From NCBI GenBank assembly GCA_903834675.1, contig CAILKC010000072.1:1-24821 (forward strand): DNA of 24,821 nucleotides, in the 5' to 3' direction. Source of the stretch: an uncultured Victivallales bacterium. Lineage in GTDB: Bacteria; Verrucomicrobiota; Lentisphaeria; Oligosphaerales; JAFGRS01. The notes beneath the pieces are model-generated. The model was not told where the DNA came from, did not search any database, and saw only the letters and a program-made list of their open reading frames with translations. Positions 15,308 through 22,384 of the stretch are shown here, piece after piece (positions within the stretch are counted from its first letter, which is position 1; each line of letters starts with the position of its first letter). Position numbers and translations under genes: made by a program.

Positions 15308-17501
15308 GCCGCCGAGCGCCGAGAGCGCGGCGGGATTGATGGTAGGCAGCCACCCGAAAGCGCTGGCCCTGGCGCATTTTCCCACCACCCAGCAGGCCGT
15401 GGTCTGGCGCAACTGGGAGATGGTTCCCGTCGAACGCCTGGCAACGCTGCTGGAGACCACCTCAGAGAACATCCTGGAGCTGGCTCGCGAGTTGGGACTG
15501 CGCCTGCCGCCGCACGTCATCCCCGAGTGGCTGCCGCGGGGCTATGTGACCCTGATTCGGGCCAACTGGCACCTGCTCAACTACGACCAGTTGCGGCAGT
15601 TGCTGGGCTGGTCCGAGGCGAAGCTCGCCTACACCCTGCGTGAGGATGACTTTCTGTGGATCAAGCTGGGCCAGCTCAAGCCCGACGCGCCGCGGGTCAC
15701 CTATCGGCCACTGAGCGCGGACGAGCAGCGGCGCACGGCGGCGCTGAAGGCGGTGATCGAACGCGAGTTCCCCGATCTGCAGCAGCCCGACGGGGAGCCG
15801 CCGTTCGGCTTCCTCAAGGCCTTCGCAGCGCCGCCGGCCAGGCCAGCGGCCAAGGCCCCGGCGGCGGTGGCATCGCCCTTTGGGCTGCGGCTGATCTATT
15901 CGTATTCCGCGCTCTACGGGGATCCGCTGATATCGCCGGATCTGGACCCCTTTCCCGATGGGCTGCTGGCCAAGTTGGCGGACATCGGCGTGAACGGGGT
16001 TTGGTTGCAGGGCCTGCTCTACACGCTCTACCCCTGGGAGGCCGCGCCGGAGTACACCGAGGGCTGGGAGACCCGGCTGCACAACCTCCGGGCACTGGCC
16101 CAGCGCGCCGCGGCCTTTGGCATCGGCGTCTACCTCTACCTCAACGAACCCCGCGGCATGCCACTCTCCTTCTACGATACGCATCCGGACTGGAAGGGCG
16201 TCGAGTTCCCGAGCCTGGGCGTCGCGGCGCTGTGTACCTCACAACCTGCCGTACTCGACTATCTGCGCCAGAGCACGGCTTTCGTGTTCAAACAGGTGCC
16301 AGAACTAGCCGGCGTCCTCACCATCAGCATGTCCGAAAACACCACCAGCTGCTACTCGCGCAGTAGTGCCCCTTCCTGCCCACGCTGTTCGAAGCGGACC
16401 GCTCCCGAGGTAGTGGCCGAGGTGAACCGGGCGATTGCCGAGGGCGTGCATAGCGCCAAGCCGGAAGCCCGGGTGATCGTCTGGACCTGGGCCTGGCCGC
16501 TGGAATGGGCCAGCCAGGCGGTCGACCTGCTACCGAGCGACGTCGAGCTGATGTGCGTCAGCGAGGAAGCCCTGCCGACCCTCGTCGGCGGCGTCGCCGC
16601 GCAGGTGCGCGACTACTCGATCTCGCAGGTCGGTCCCGGCCCGAAAGCCCTGCCGTTGTGGGAACAGGCGCATCGCCGCGGACTCAAGACCGTGGCCAAA
16701 GTCCAGCTCAACACCACCTGGGAGTGCTCCGCCGTGCCCTGGCTGCCAGCGTTTGACCTGGTCGAAGAGCACTTGTGCAAGCTGAAGGCAGCGAAGGTGG
16801 ACGGACTGATGCTGAGCTGGACGGTGGGTGGCTACCCGTCGCCCATTCTGGAGCTGCTGGTGCGCCCCGCCGACGAGGTCATTCTCGCCCGCTTCGGTGC
16901 GGCCGTGGCGCCGCGAGTGCGCGCGGCCTGCCAGCAGTTCAGCCAGGCGTTTAAGGAGTTTCCCTTCCATATCAGCGTGCTCTACACGGCCCCGCAGAAC
17001 GCCGGACCGCGGAATCTGCTCTACGCCGAACCGACCGGATACCGTGCCACCATGGTCGGCATCCCCTACGACGATCTCACCGCCTGGCGGGCGGTCTACC
17101 CCGAAGACGTGTTCGAGGAGCAGTTCCGCCAGCTCAGCGAGCGGTGGCTTGCTGGCCTGGAAAGCCTGCGCGCCTGCGCCGCCGAGGTCGAGCCCGGTAA
17201 GCGCGCCCATTTCGCCGATCTGGAGTGCGTGGCAAGCGCGGCCTGGTGCCACTTCCGCAGCAGCTACTGCCAAGTGGCTTTCGTGCGGCTGCGCCAGCAG
17301 ACCGACCCAGAGTCCCGCCGACGTCTGCGGGCCCTGCTGGACGAGGAAATCGCCGTGGCCCGGCACTTGCACGACCTCTGCCGGCAAGACTCCCGCATCG
17401 GCTTCGAGGCCACCAACCACTACGCCTACACCCTCAACGACATGCGCGAGAAAGTCCTCAACTGCGAAGACCTGAAGCGCCGCTACGTGGACGAGGCCTG
17501 A
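15294..17501 (+). CDS. Putative TIM-barrel glycoside hydrolase-like protein, unassigned family
   Basis: A 735-residue protein without a signal peptide. Residues 30-75 form a helical segment resembling a small DNA-binding or LysM-like helix-turn-helix (VPVERLATLLETTSENILELARELG). Residues ~200-540 look like a beta/alpha barrel of the GH20-like type: LLAKLADIGVNGVWLQGLL, IGVYLYLNEPRGMPLSFYDTHPDW, LAGVLTISMSENTTSCYS, ARVIVWTWAWP, GLKTVAKVQLNTTWECSAVPWLP, VDGLMLSWTVGGYP. A Glu in SENTT (~348) is a candidate acid. A cysteine cluster follows (Cys353, Cys362, Cys365; SCPRC). The C-terminal ~190 residues are helical. AAGGAG at 15281-15286 lies seven bases before the ATG. I cannot assign a CAZy family. 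The operon with a deacetylase suggests intracellular processing of modified sugars. Confidence 0.8.
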   Translation: MSTAKPPSAESAAGLMVGSHPKALALAHFPTTQQAVVWRNWEMVPVERLATLLETTSENILELARELGLRLPPHVIPEWLPRGYVTLIRANWHLLNYDQLRQLLGWSEAKLAYTLREDDFLWIKLGQLKPDAPRVTYRPLSADEQRRTAALKAVIEREFPDLQQPDGEPPFGFLKAFAAPPARPAAKAPAAVASPFGLRLIYSYSALYGDPLISPDLDPFPDGLLAKLADIGVNGVWLQGLLYTLYPWEAAPEYTEGWETRLHNLRALAQRAAAFGIGVYLYLNEPRGMPLSFYDTHPDWKGVEFPSLGVAALCTSQPAVLDYLRQSTAFVFKQVPELAGVLTISMSENTTSCYSRSSAPSCPRCSKRTAPEVVAEVNRAIAEGVHSAKPEARVIVWTWAWPLEWASQAVDLLPSDVELMCVSEEALPTLVGGVAAQVRDYSISQVGPGPKALPLWEQAHRRGLKTVAKVQLNTTWECSAVPWLPAFDLVEEHLCKLKAAKVDGLMLSWTVGGYPSPILELLVRPADEVILARFGAAVAPRVRAACQQFSQAFKEFPFHISVLYTAPQNAGPRNLLYAEPTGYRATMVGIPYDDLTAWRAVYPEDVFEEQFRQLSERWLAGLESLRACAAEVEPGKRAHFADLECVASAAWCHFRSSYCQVAFVRLRQQTDPESRRRLRALLDEEIAVARHLHDLCRQDSRIGFEATNHYAYTLNDMREKVLNCEDLKRRYVDEA

Positions 17502-18082
17502 GTCTGCGGCTCGAAGCGGAAGGCGAGATGGGGGACGTCCTTACCGGCGGCGCGCCACTGCATCTCGAACTCCGTCTGGATGTCCGCGATGTCCGCAATC
17601 GCCTGCGGGTCCTCGCGCAAACTCGGGTACGCCGCCAGGATACGTCGCCAGTCCGCCAGGTACGGCAGGTGGTCGGTGGACAGGTGTAGCACCCCGCCCG
17701 GCTTGAGCAGGCGCGCCAGCCGTCCGACGAAATCCGTGGTCACCAGGCGCTTGATGCGATGACGCTCCTTGGGCCAGGGGTCCGGGCAGAGCAGGTGGAT
17801 GCGGTCGATGCAGGCGTGCGGCAGCAGGTAGGACGCCAGGTCGAGGTTGTCGGCGCGCAGGAGGACGAGATTGGCCAGGCCGCGATTCGTGACCTTGCGA
17901 TCGAGGCGGCGCAGGCGTCCCAGCATGACGTCGCTGCCGAGCACGAGACGATCCGGGTAGCGCCGGGCCAGTTCAAGCGCGAGCCGACCCTTGCCGCAGC
18001 CCATGTCCAGCTCGATGGCGGCCGGGGTGCGACCGCAGGTCGGGTCGATGACCTGATAGGTGCCTGTGAGAATCTCGATCAT
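17483..18082 (-). CDS. trmB: tRNA (guanine-N7-)-methyltransferase
   Basis: The 199-residue protein has the TrmB pattern: SAM-binding LDMGCGKGRLALELA (residues 25-39), GSDVMLGRL, LLRADNLD and the diagnostic CPDPWPKERHRIKRLV (99-114), then LKPGGVLHLSTDH and a C-terminal TEFEMQW segment. The enzyme methylates N7 of G46 in tRNA variable loops. The frame is open further upstream, but the ATG at 18082 overlaps the aminotransferase stop codon (ATGA, 18079-18082) and matches the family N-terminus, so it is chosen. It is probably translated by coupling to the aminotransferase. Its last 19 bp overlap, tail to tail, the 3' end of the rightward glycosidase-like gene. Confidence 0.95.
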   Translation of the reverse strand: MIEILTGTYQVIDPTCGRTPAAIELDMGCGKGRLALELARRYPDRLVLGSDVMLGRLRRLDRKVTNRGLANLVLLRADNLDLASYLLPHACIDRIHLLCPDPWPKERHRIKRLVTTDFVGRLARLLKPGGVLHLSTDHLPYLADWRRILAAYPSLREDPQAIADIADIQTEFEMQWRAAGKDVPHLAFRFEPQTQASST

Positions 18083-19266
18083 GCGACCGGCCGCAGGCCG
18101 CCGATAAAGTCCTTCATCCGTACCATGGCTTCCTCGATGTCGTCGAGGCCAGTGGCATAGGCGCAGCGCACGAAGCCTTCGCCACAAGCGCCAAAGGCGC
18201 TGCCAGGCACCACGGCCACCCTCTTCTCCTGTAACAGACGCTTGGCGAAGTCCCGGCTGGAGATGCCGGTGGAACGGATGCAGGGGAAGGCGTAGAAGGC
18301 GCCGCGCGGTTTGAAGCACGGCAGGCCCATCTCGTTCAGGCGCTTGACGATGACATTGCGGCGCTGTTCGTATTCGAGGCGCATCTCTTCGCGAGCCCGG
18401 GCTCCATTGCGGAGGGCTTCCAGGGCCCCGGCCTGGGCCACGCTGGAGGCGCAGAGCATGGAGTACTGGTGGATCTTCATCATGGCTTCGATCAGCTCCT
18501 GCGGCCCGCAGGCGTAACCGAGGCGAAAGCCGGTCATGGCGTCAGCCTTGCTGAAGCCATTGAGCAGGATGGTGCGTTCGCGCATGCCAGGCAGCGCCGC
18601 GATGCTCGGGGAGCGCGCTTCGTAGTTGAGCAGCTCGTAGATCTCGTCGGTGATCACCAGCAGATCATGCCGGATGGCCAGGTCGGCCAGGCGCTGTTTG
18701 ACCTCGGCCGTCAAGCCGGCGCCGGTGGGGTTGTTGGGAAAGTTCAGCAGCAGCACCCGAGTCCGCGGCGTGATCGCCGCCTCGACCGCCTCCGGCCGCA
18801 GGGCGAAATCCTCTTCGGGCCGGGTGACGACCGGCACCGCGACGGCATGAGCCATCGTGATGCTGGGCGCATAGGAGACATAGCAGGGCTCGTGGTAGAT
18901 CACCTCGTCGCCGGGATTGAGCACGGCGCGCAGAATGAGGTCAAGCCCCTCGCTCACGCCGACGGTGATGATGCATTCCCGTTCCGGCGAGTAGCTCGGG
19001 CCAAACTGCTCCTCGACGAAGCTGCACACAGCCCGCCGCAGGCTGAGGTAGCCAAGGTTCGAGGTGTAGGCGGTCTGGCCTCGCTTGAGGGCGTAGATGG
19101 TCGCTTCGCGGATATTCCAAGGCGTCACGAAATCCGGTTCGCCGATGCCCAGGGAAATCACGTCCTTCATGGACTCGACCAGATCGAAGAAATCCCGGAT
19201 GCCGCTGCGGGGTAGCCCCGCGATGTGCCGGGCCACCCACTTAGGGGCTGATTTTGAGTCGCTCAT
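18079..19266 (-). CDS. Class I/II PLP-dependent aminotransferase
   Basis: The 395-residue protein is a fold-type I aminotransferase of the aspartate / aromatic group. Key features are the N-terminal ISLGIGEPDFVTP, NFPNNPTG with Asn179, TDEIYELL with Asp207 and Tyr210, and NGFSKADAMTGFRLGY with the PLP-binding Lys240 and phosphate-binding Arg248. The final FVRCAYA supplies the Arg that binds the substrate alpha-carboxylate. It would transfer amino groups between amino acids and 2-oxo acids; the exact substrate is not evident. GAGGAA at 19274-19279 lies seven bases before the ATG. The gene overlaps the upstream Lrp/AsnC gene by 26 bp and trmB by 4 bp, so the three are one operon, and Lrp is its likely regulator. 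Confidence 0.95.
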   Translation of the reverse strand: MSDSKSAPKWVARHIAGLPRSGIRDFFDLVESMKDVISLGIGEPDFVTPWNIREATIYALKRGQTAYTSNLGYLSLRRAVCSFVEEQFGPSYSPERECIITVGVSEGLDLILRAVLNPGDEVIYHEPCYVSYAPSITMAHAVAVPVVTRPEEDFALRPEAVEAAITPRTRVLLLNFPNNPTGAGLTAEVKQRLADLAIRHDLLVITDEIYELLNYEARSPSIAALPGMRERTILLNGFSKADAMTGFRLGYACGPQELIEAMMKIHQYSMLCASSVAQAGALEALRNGARAREEMRLEYEQRRNVIVKRLNEMGLPCFKPRGAFYAFPCIRSTGISSRDFAKRLLQEKRVAVVPGSAFGACGEGFVRCAYATGLDDIEEAMVRMKDFIGGLRPVA

Positions 19267-19738
19267 AGGGCAGTTCCTCGCGCAGCTCTACTCCGGCTTC
19301 TTTGTACTTCTTCAGGATGAAATGGGTAGCGGTGGCCTTGACCCCGTCCTGCGAGGCGAGTTTACTGGCCACAAAGCGGGCCACATCCTGCAGGGACTGG
19401 CCCACCACCTCGAGGCGCAGGTCATAACGTCCGCTGACCAGATAGACCGAATGCACCTCCGGGAAACGGGCCAGCGCCATGGCGACATTGTCGAAGCCGC
19501 CGTCGCGCTCGGGTTGGACCTCGACCTCGATGATGGCGCGCACCTCGCCGTTGGTGATCTTGTCCTCGTCGACCACCACGCTGTAGCCCATGATCAGCCC
19601 GTCACGCTCCATGTGGGCGATGGTCCCCTCGACCTCCACGGCGGTGGACTGCAAGCGGTCGGCAATCTCGGCGGCGGACAGGCGGCCATTCTGCCGCAAC
19701 AGCCGCAGGATGCTTCTGGCGTAGTCGGTGGGGTTCAT
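19241..19738 (-). CDS. Lrp/AsnC-family transcriptional regulator
   Basis: The 165-residue protein has an N-terminal winged helix-turn-helix (ARSILRLLRQNGRLSAAEIADRLQSTAVEVEGTIAHMERDGLIMGYSVVVDED) and a C-terminal RAM effector domain (VRAIIEVEVQPERDGGFDNVAMALARFPEVHSVYLVSGRYDLRLEVVG). Lrp/AsnC proteins form octamers or dimers that bind amino acids and regulate amino-acid metabolism. Its gene overlaps the aminotransferase gene downstream, which strongly suggests local control of that enzyme. An AGGAGGAG ribosome site (19741-19748) just before the ATG is the strongest in the window. The C-terminal tail after the RAM domain (~20 residues) is slightly longer than usual. Confidence 0.94.
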   Translation of the reverse strand: MNPTDYARSILRLLRQNGRLSAAEIADRLQSTAVEVEGTIAHMERDGLIMGYSVVVDEDKITNGEVRAIIEVEVQPERDGGFDNVAMALARFPEVHSVYLVSGRYDLRLEVVGQSLQDVARFVASKLASQDGVKATATHFILKKYKEAGVELREELPYERLKISP

Positions 19739-19841
19739 GGCTCCTCCTGATCACGACTCTGCAAGCGTACAAGCCGCCGCGCTCAACCAACGCCTCGCGG
19801 CGCCGACGGTGGATAGGGCCCCACGAGCAAGGCCGGCGTGC

Positions 19842-20486
19842 CTACTTCGCCGGGATCTTCAGTTTCTGTCCGACACGTATGATGTTGCCTTTGATCCCGT
19901 TGGCACTGCACAGGACGGCGGGGGTGATGCCGAAGGCTTTGGCGATGGCGCCGACGGTATCGCCGGTCTGGACGGTGTACTCCTGGGCGGCGGCGGCCGA
20001 GGCCGCGCGCGAAGATTCGGCCGACTGTTGCACCCGGTTGAGATTGCGGGCCATCTCGTCGGCCAGGTTGCCGGTGAGCTTGGTCATGGCCTTCGTCTGA
20101 TCCTGGGCCAGCTTCTCCTTGAAGGAAGACATGTCATTGCGCCAGGCACCATCGGCGGTGTTCACCCGCGAGTCGAGAGCCGCGACCAGGCTGCGCAGCT
20201 TTTCGATCTCCTGGGCGCGGGCGCTGTTCTCCTGGCGCAGTTCATCGATGGCGGTGTAGAGCTGTTTCTGACTCTCCTGGAAGGCATGGAGATCGGCACG
20301 CAAGGCGGCGACGTCGCGGTTCGCCCGTTCGGAATCCTGGAGCAGGGTCTGCTGCTGGGTTACCTGCTGCTGCGCCTGCAAGTCCGGCTCTTCGCCGACG
20401 TACATGGACTCGCAGCCCGGCATCAGGGCAGCCACGCCACCGATGACGGCTGCCATTCCCACGGCCTTCCAGGTCAGACGCTGCAT
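19842..20486 (-). CDS. LysM-domain lipoprotein with central coiled coil
   Basis: The 214-residue product begins with a lipoprotein-type signal sequence (MQRLTWKAVGMAAVIGGVAALMPGC), with Cys25 the probable lipidated residue. Residues ~35-165 are a Gln/Glu/Ala-rich coiled coil (LQAQQQVTQQQTLLQDSER, LYTAIDELRQENSARAQEIEKLRSLVAAL). Residues ~170-214 are a LysM domain (YTVQTGDTVGAIAKAFGITPAVLCSAN ... IIRVGQKLKIP). This is an envelope protein joining a lipid anchor to peptidoglycan, like the lipoprotein at 11061-12005 but with a coiled coil in place of TPR repeats. The ATG at 20486 is chosen over one at 20492 because GAGGAG (20494-20499) is then seven bases away. The frame's extension to 20660 has no ribosome site. 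The Lrp gene follows 103 bp downstream on the same strand. Confidence 0.87.
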   Translation of the reverse strand: MQRLTWKAVGMAAVIGGVAALMPGCESMYVGEEPDLQAQQQVTQQQTLLQDSERANRDVAALRADLHAFQESQKQLYTAIDELRQENSARAQEIEKLRSLVAALDSRVNTADGAWRNDMSSFKEKLAQDQTKAMTKLTGNLADEMARNLNRVQQSAESSRAASAAAAQEYTVQTGDTVGAIAKAFGITPAVLCSANGIKGNIIRVGQKLKIPAK

Positions 20487-20660
20487 GGTCATACTCCTCA
20501 CTGCGAACGCCCGCATTGATCGCCGACTCCGGCAGGCGCTTCCACCCGGCTTTCCACCCGCCTTGCCGCGTGCTAGGTTACCCGGCCTGAACGGCCTCGC
20601 GGCGCAACCCTTCAAACATAGTGCGGCAACTCGTGCTTGGAAAGCGCGGTGGCGGGACAA

Positions 20661-20727
20661 GGGCGTAGGTCAGTTCCGTAGGGGTTTGCCTGTGTGAGAA
20701 CCGCAGAAGGTCGAATGACCAAGACCC
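20661..20727. repeat. Dispersed ~70-bp repeat, copy A
   Basis: This segment resembles 24681-24749, the second copy, in the same orientation. The first 40 bases match at 33 positions, with the core TCCGTAGGGGTTTGC identical, and the rest aligns with one small gap through TCG-ATGACC. It lies between the divergent starts of the LysM lipoprotein gene and rsmB. No coding or riboswitch pattern is recognised. The surrounding intergenic region (20487-21080) also holds the heptamer array and inverted-repeat element described separately. Confidence 0.65.
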
Positions 20728-20805
20728 AATGACGACGTGCAGAATCACCGGCACGGCAACCGCGGTTCTCATTCCGGTATGTCCGGCCCCAGCCGGGGGC
20801 CCCGC

Positions 20806-20840
20806 TGAACCCTGAACCCTGAACCCTGAACCCTGAACCC
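20806..20840. repeat. Tandem heptamer array (TGAACCC)5
   Basis: Five perfect copies of TGAACCC run from 20806 to 20840. Two more copies plus a variant (TGAACTC) follow at 21017-21037. The two arrays, in the same orientation, border the inverted-repeat element at 20842-21015. They may be the element's insertion target or part of its ends. Confidence 0.9.
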
Positions 20841-20841
20841 T

Positions 20842-21015
20842 CAGGGCCATTCGATTCTCAATTCTGTCAACCACAGAGAACACAGAGAGCACAGAGAATA
20901 ACGCGCTGGAGAAGAACAAGTTATGTGTATATGATCCATCCTCTATTGCCACCCTCTGTGACCTCTGTGTCCTCTGTGGTGAAAGAGTCGAGTGTAGTAG
21001 AATCGAATGGCCCTG
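20842..21015. mobile_element. 174-bp inverted-repeat (MITE-like) intergenic element
   Basis: Perfect 17-bp terminal inverted repeats, CAGGGCCATTCGATTCT (20842-20858) and its complement (20999-21015), enclose a second pair of 28-base imperfect arms (20870-20897 against 20953-20980, 24 matches). These arms are built from a repeating CACAGAG motif: ACACAGAG-type units on the left and CTCTGTG units on the right. The whole folds back on itself with a loop of about 55 bases. There is no coding frame. CTCTGTG/CACAGAG snap-back repeats are common in intergenic DNA of many environmental bacteria, as I recall. The element lies 65 bp before rsmB. Confidence 0.75.
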
Positions 21016-21080
21016 CTGAACCCTGAACCCTGAACTCGGAACTCGGGAACGATACCGTTTTCGCTGCCGACCCCGGGAGG

Positions 21081-22364
21081 ATGCTTGTGCCGATGGATCA
21101 GAATACGTCCAGCCTGCCCCCGAAAGCGGACCGCCGGGCCGCGCTACTGCTGCGGCAGGTGGAGGCGGCTCTGAGTGAGAGGCTGGGGTCAGTGGGTGGG
21201 GAAGGCCCGGCGGCGCGGGCGGCGTCCGGCGCCATGGCGCACCAGGTGCTGATGGTCATTCTGCGACGGCGGGCAACGCTGGACTGGCTGATTGGCCGGG
21301 CCAGCAGCGGCCAGACGCGGGAGCGAGTGCGCCGGGTGCTGTGGTGGGCTCTGGCCGAGGCCTTGTTTCTCGACGGTCTGCCGGTGCCCGTGATCGTGGA
21401 TACCGCGGTCGAGGACCTGAAACTACACAGCCGCGGCGAGGGAGCTTTTGCCAATGCGCTGCTGCGGCGCCTTCTGGGGCCGGGTCGGGCGGCGGTTCTG
21501 GCGACGGTGCAGTCCGAGGCGCCGGCGTGGGTGCGCCTGGATCTCGGCGAAGCTCTGTATGCCGCCTGGTCGTGCCGACTGCCGCCGGCGACCCTGGCGG
21601 CGACTGCGGCAGCGCTGCTGGAGCCCGCGCCTCTGGTCGCACGACTGCGCCAGGGGGCCGACCCAGGCGGAGCCGCGGGTCTCGAAGCGCTGCCGGCGGT
21701 GGACTGGGCGCCGAGCGCGGCGTTGTACCGTTGCGTCGACGCGCCTGCCTTCCTGGCTTCACCCGCCTGGCAGCGCCGGGCCTTTTACCTACAGGATGCC
21801 TCGACTCTGCTGGCCCCGGCGCTCATGGCGGTGCGGGAGGGGGAGCGCGTCGTCGACCTCTGCTGCGCGCCCGGCGGCAAGTCGGTGCTGCTGAGCGAGG
21901 CAGCAGGTCCCAGCGGGAAGGTGGACTGCGTCGACCGTTCAGCTGAACGCATGGCGCGCGTCCGTGAAAACCTGGGGACAGCGGCAAATGTCAGGCTGCT
22001 GGTGGCGGACGCCCGCTGCACCCCTTTCGCCAATGGCGCCTTCGATGCCGCGCTGCTGGACGTGCCCTGCAGCAATACCGGGGTGGTGCGTCGTCGGCCG
22101 GATGTGCGTTGGCATTTCAGCGCCGCGAGTCGAGACGAATTGGCGATCGAACAGGCACAGATACTGGCGGCAGCCGCGCGGCTGGTGCGGCCTGGAGGTC
22201 GGCTGGTGTACAGCACCTGCAGCCTGGAACCCGAGGAGAACGGGGCCGTGGTTCAGGGCTTCCTGGCCGAGCGGCCCGGGTACAGCCTGGAGGTCGAGCG
22301 GCTGCTGCTGCCCGGCCACGATCACGATGGCGCCTACGCGGCACGGCTCAGGCGCCGCGATTGA
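21081..22364 (+). CDS. rsmB: 16S rRNA (cytosine-967-C5)-methyltransferase, RsmB type
   Basis: The 427-residue protein has an N-terminal NusB-like helical RNA-binding domain (~15-140; LDWLIGRASS, VPVIVDTAVEDLKLHSRGEGAFANALLRRL) and a C-terminal SAM-dependent methyltransferase domain. The latter shows VVDLCCAPGGKSVLLSE (258-273), LLDVPCSNTGVVRRRPD with Cys330 and VYSTCSLEPEEN with Cys380, the two cysteines of the RNA m5C mechanism. The NusB domain points to RsmB rather than RsmF. GGGAGG abuts the ATG at 21081, so the GTG at 21087 or the ATG at 21093 may be the true start. The product would be only 2-4 residues shorter. The stop overlaps a possible ATG of the next frame, and the next gene is 20 bp downstream. 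Confidence 0.92.
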   Translation: MLVPMDQNTSSLPPKADRRAALLLRQVEAALSERLGSVGGEGPAARAASGAMAHQVLMVILRRRATLDWLIGRASSGQTRERVRRVLWWALAEALFLDGLPVPVIVDTAVEDLKLHSRGEGAFANALLRRLLGPGRAAVLATVQSEAPAWVRLDLGEALYAAWSCRLPPATLAATAAALLEPAPLVARLRQGADPGGAAGLEALPAVDWAPSAALYRCVDAPAFLASPAWQRRAFYLQDASTLLAPALMAVREGERVVDLCCAPGGKSVLLSEAAGPSGKVDCVDRSAERMARVRENLGTAANVRLLVADARCTPFANGAFDAALLDVPCSNTGVVRRRPDVRWHFSAASRDELAIEQAQILAAAARLVRPGGRLVYSTCSLEPEENGAVVQGFLAERPGYSLEVERLLLPGHDHDGAYAARLRRRD

Positions 22365-22384
22365 TGCCGAGGGGGAAGCCGCCC

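Noticed and set aside
20487..20660. N-terminal extension of the LysM lipoprotein by 58 codons
   Set aside because: The extended frame would bury the lipoprotein signal sequence in the middle of the protein, and GAGGAG lies correctly spaced before the ATG at 20486.
20806..20840. Telomere-like or CRISPR-like reading of the heptamer array
   Set aside because: It is a short pure heptamer tandem without spacers, internal to the sequence and bordering an inverted-repeat element.
22109..22384. N-terminal extension of the propeller/LamG protein into rsmB
   Set aside because: It overlaps conserved rsmB coding sequence in another frame and would hide the signal peptide that starts at 22385.
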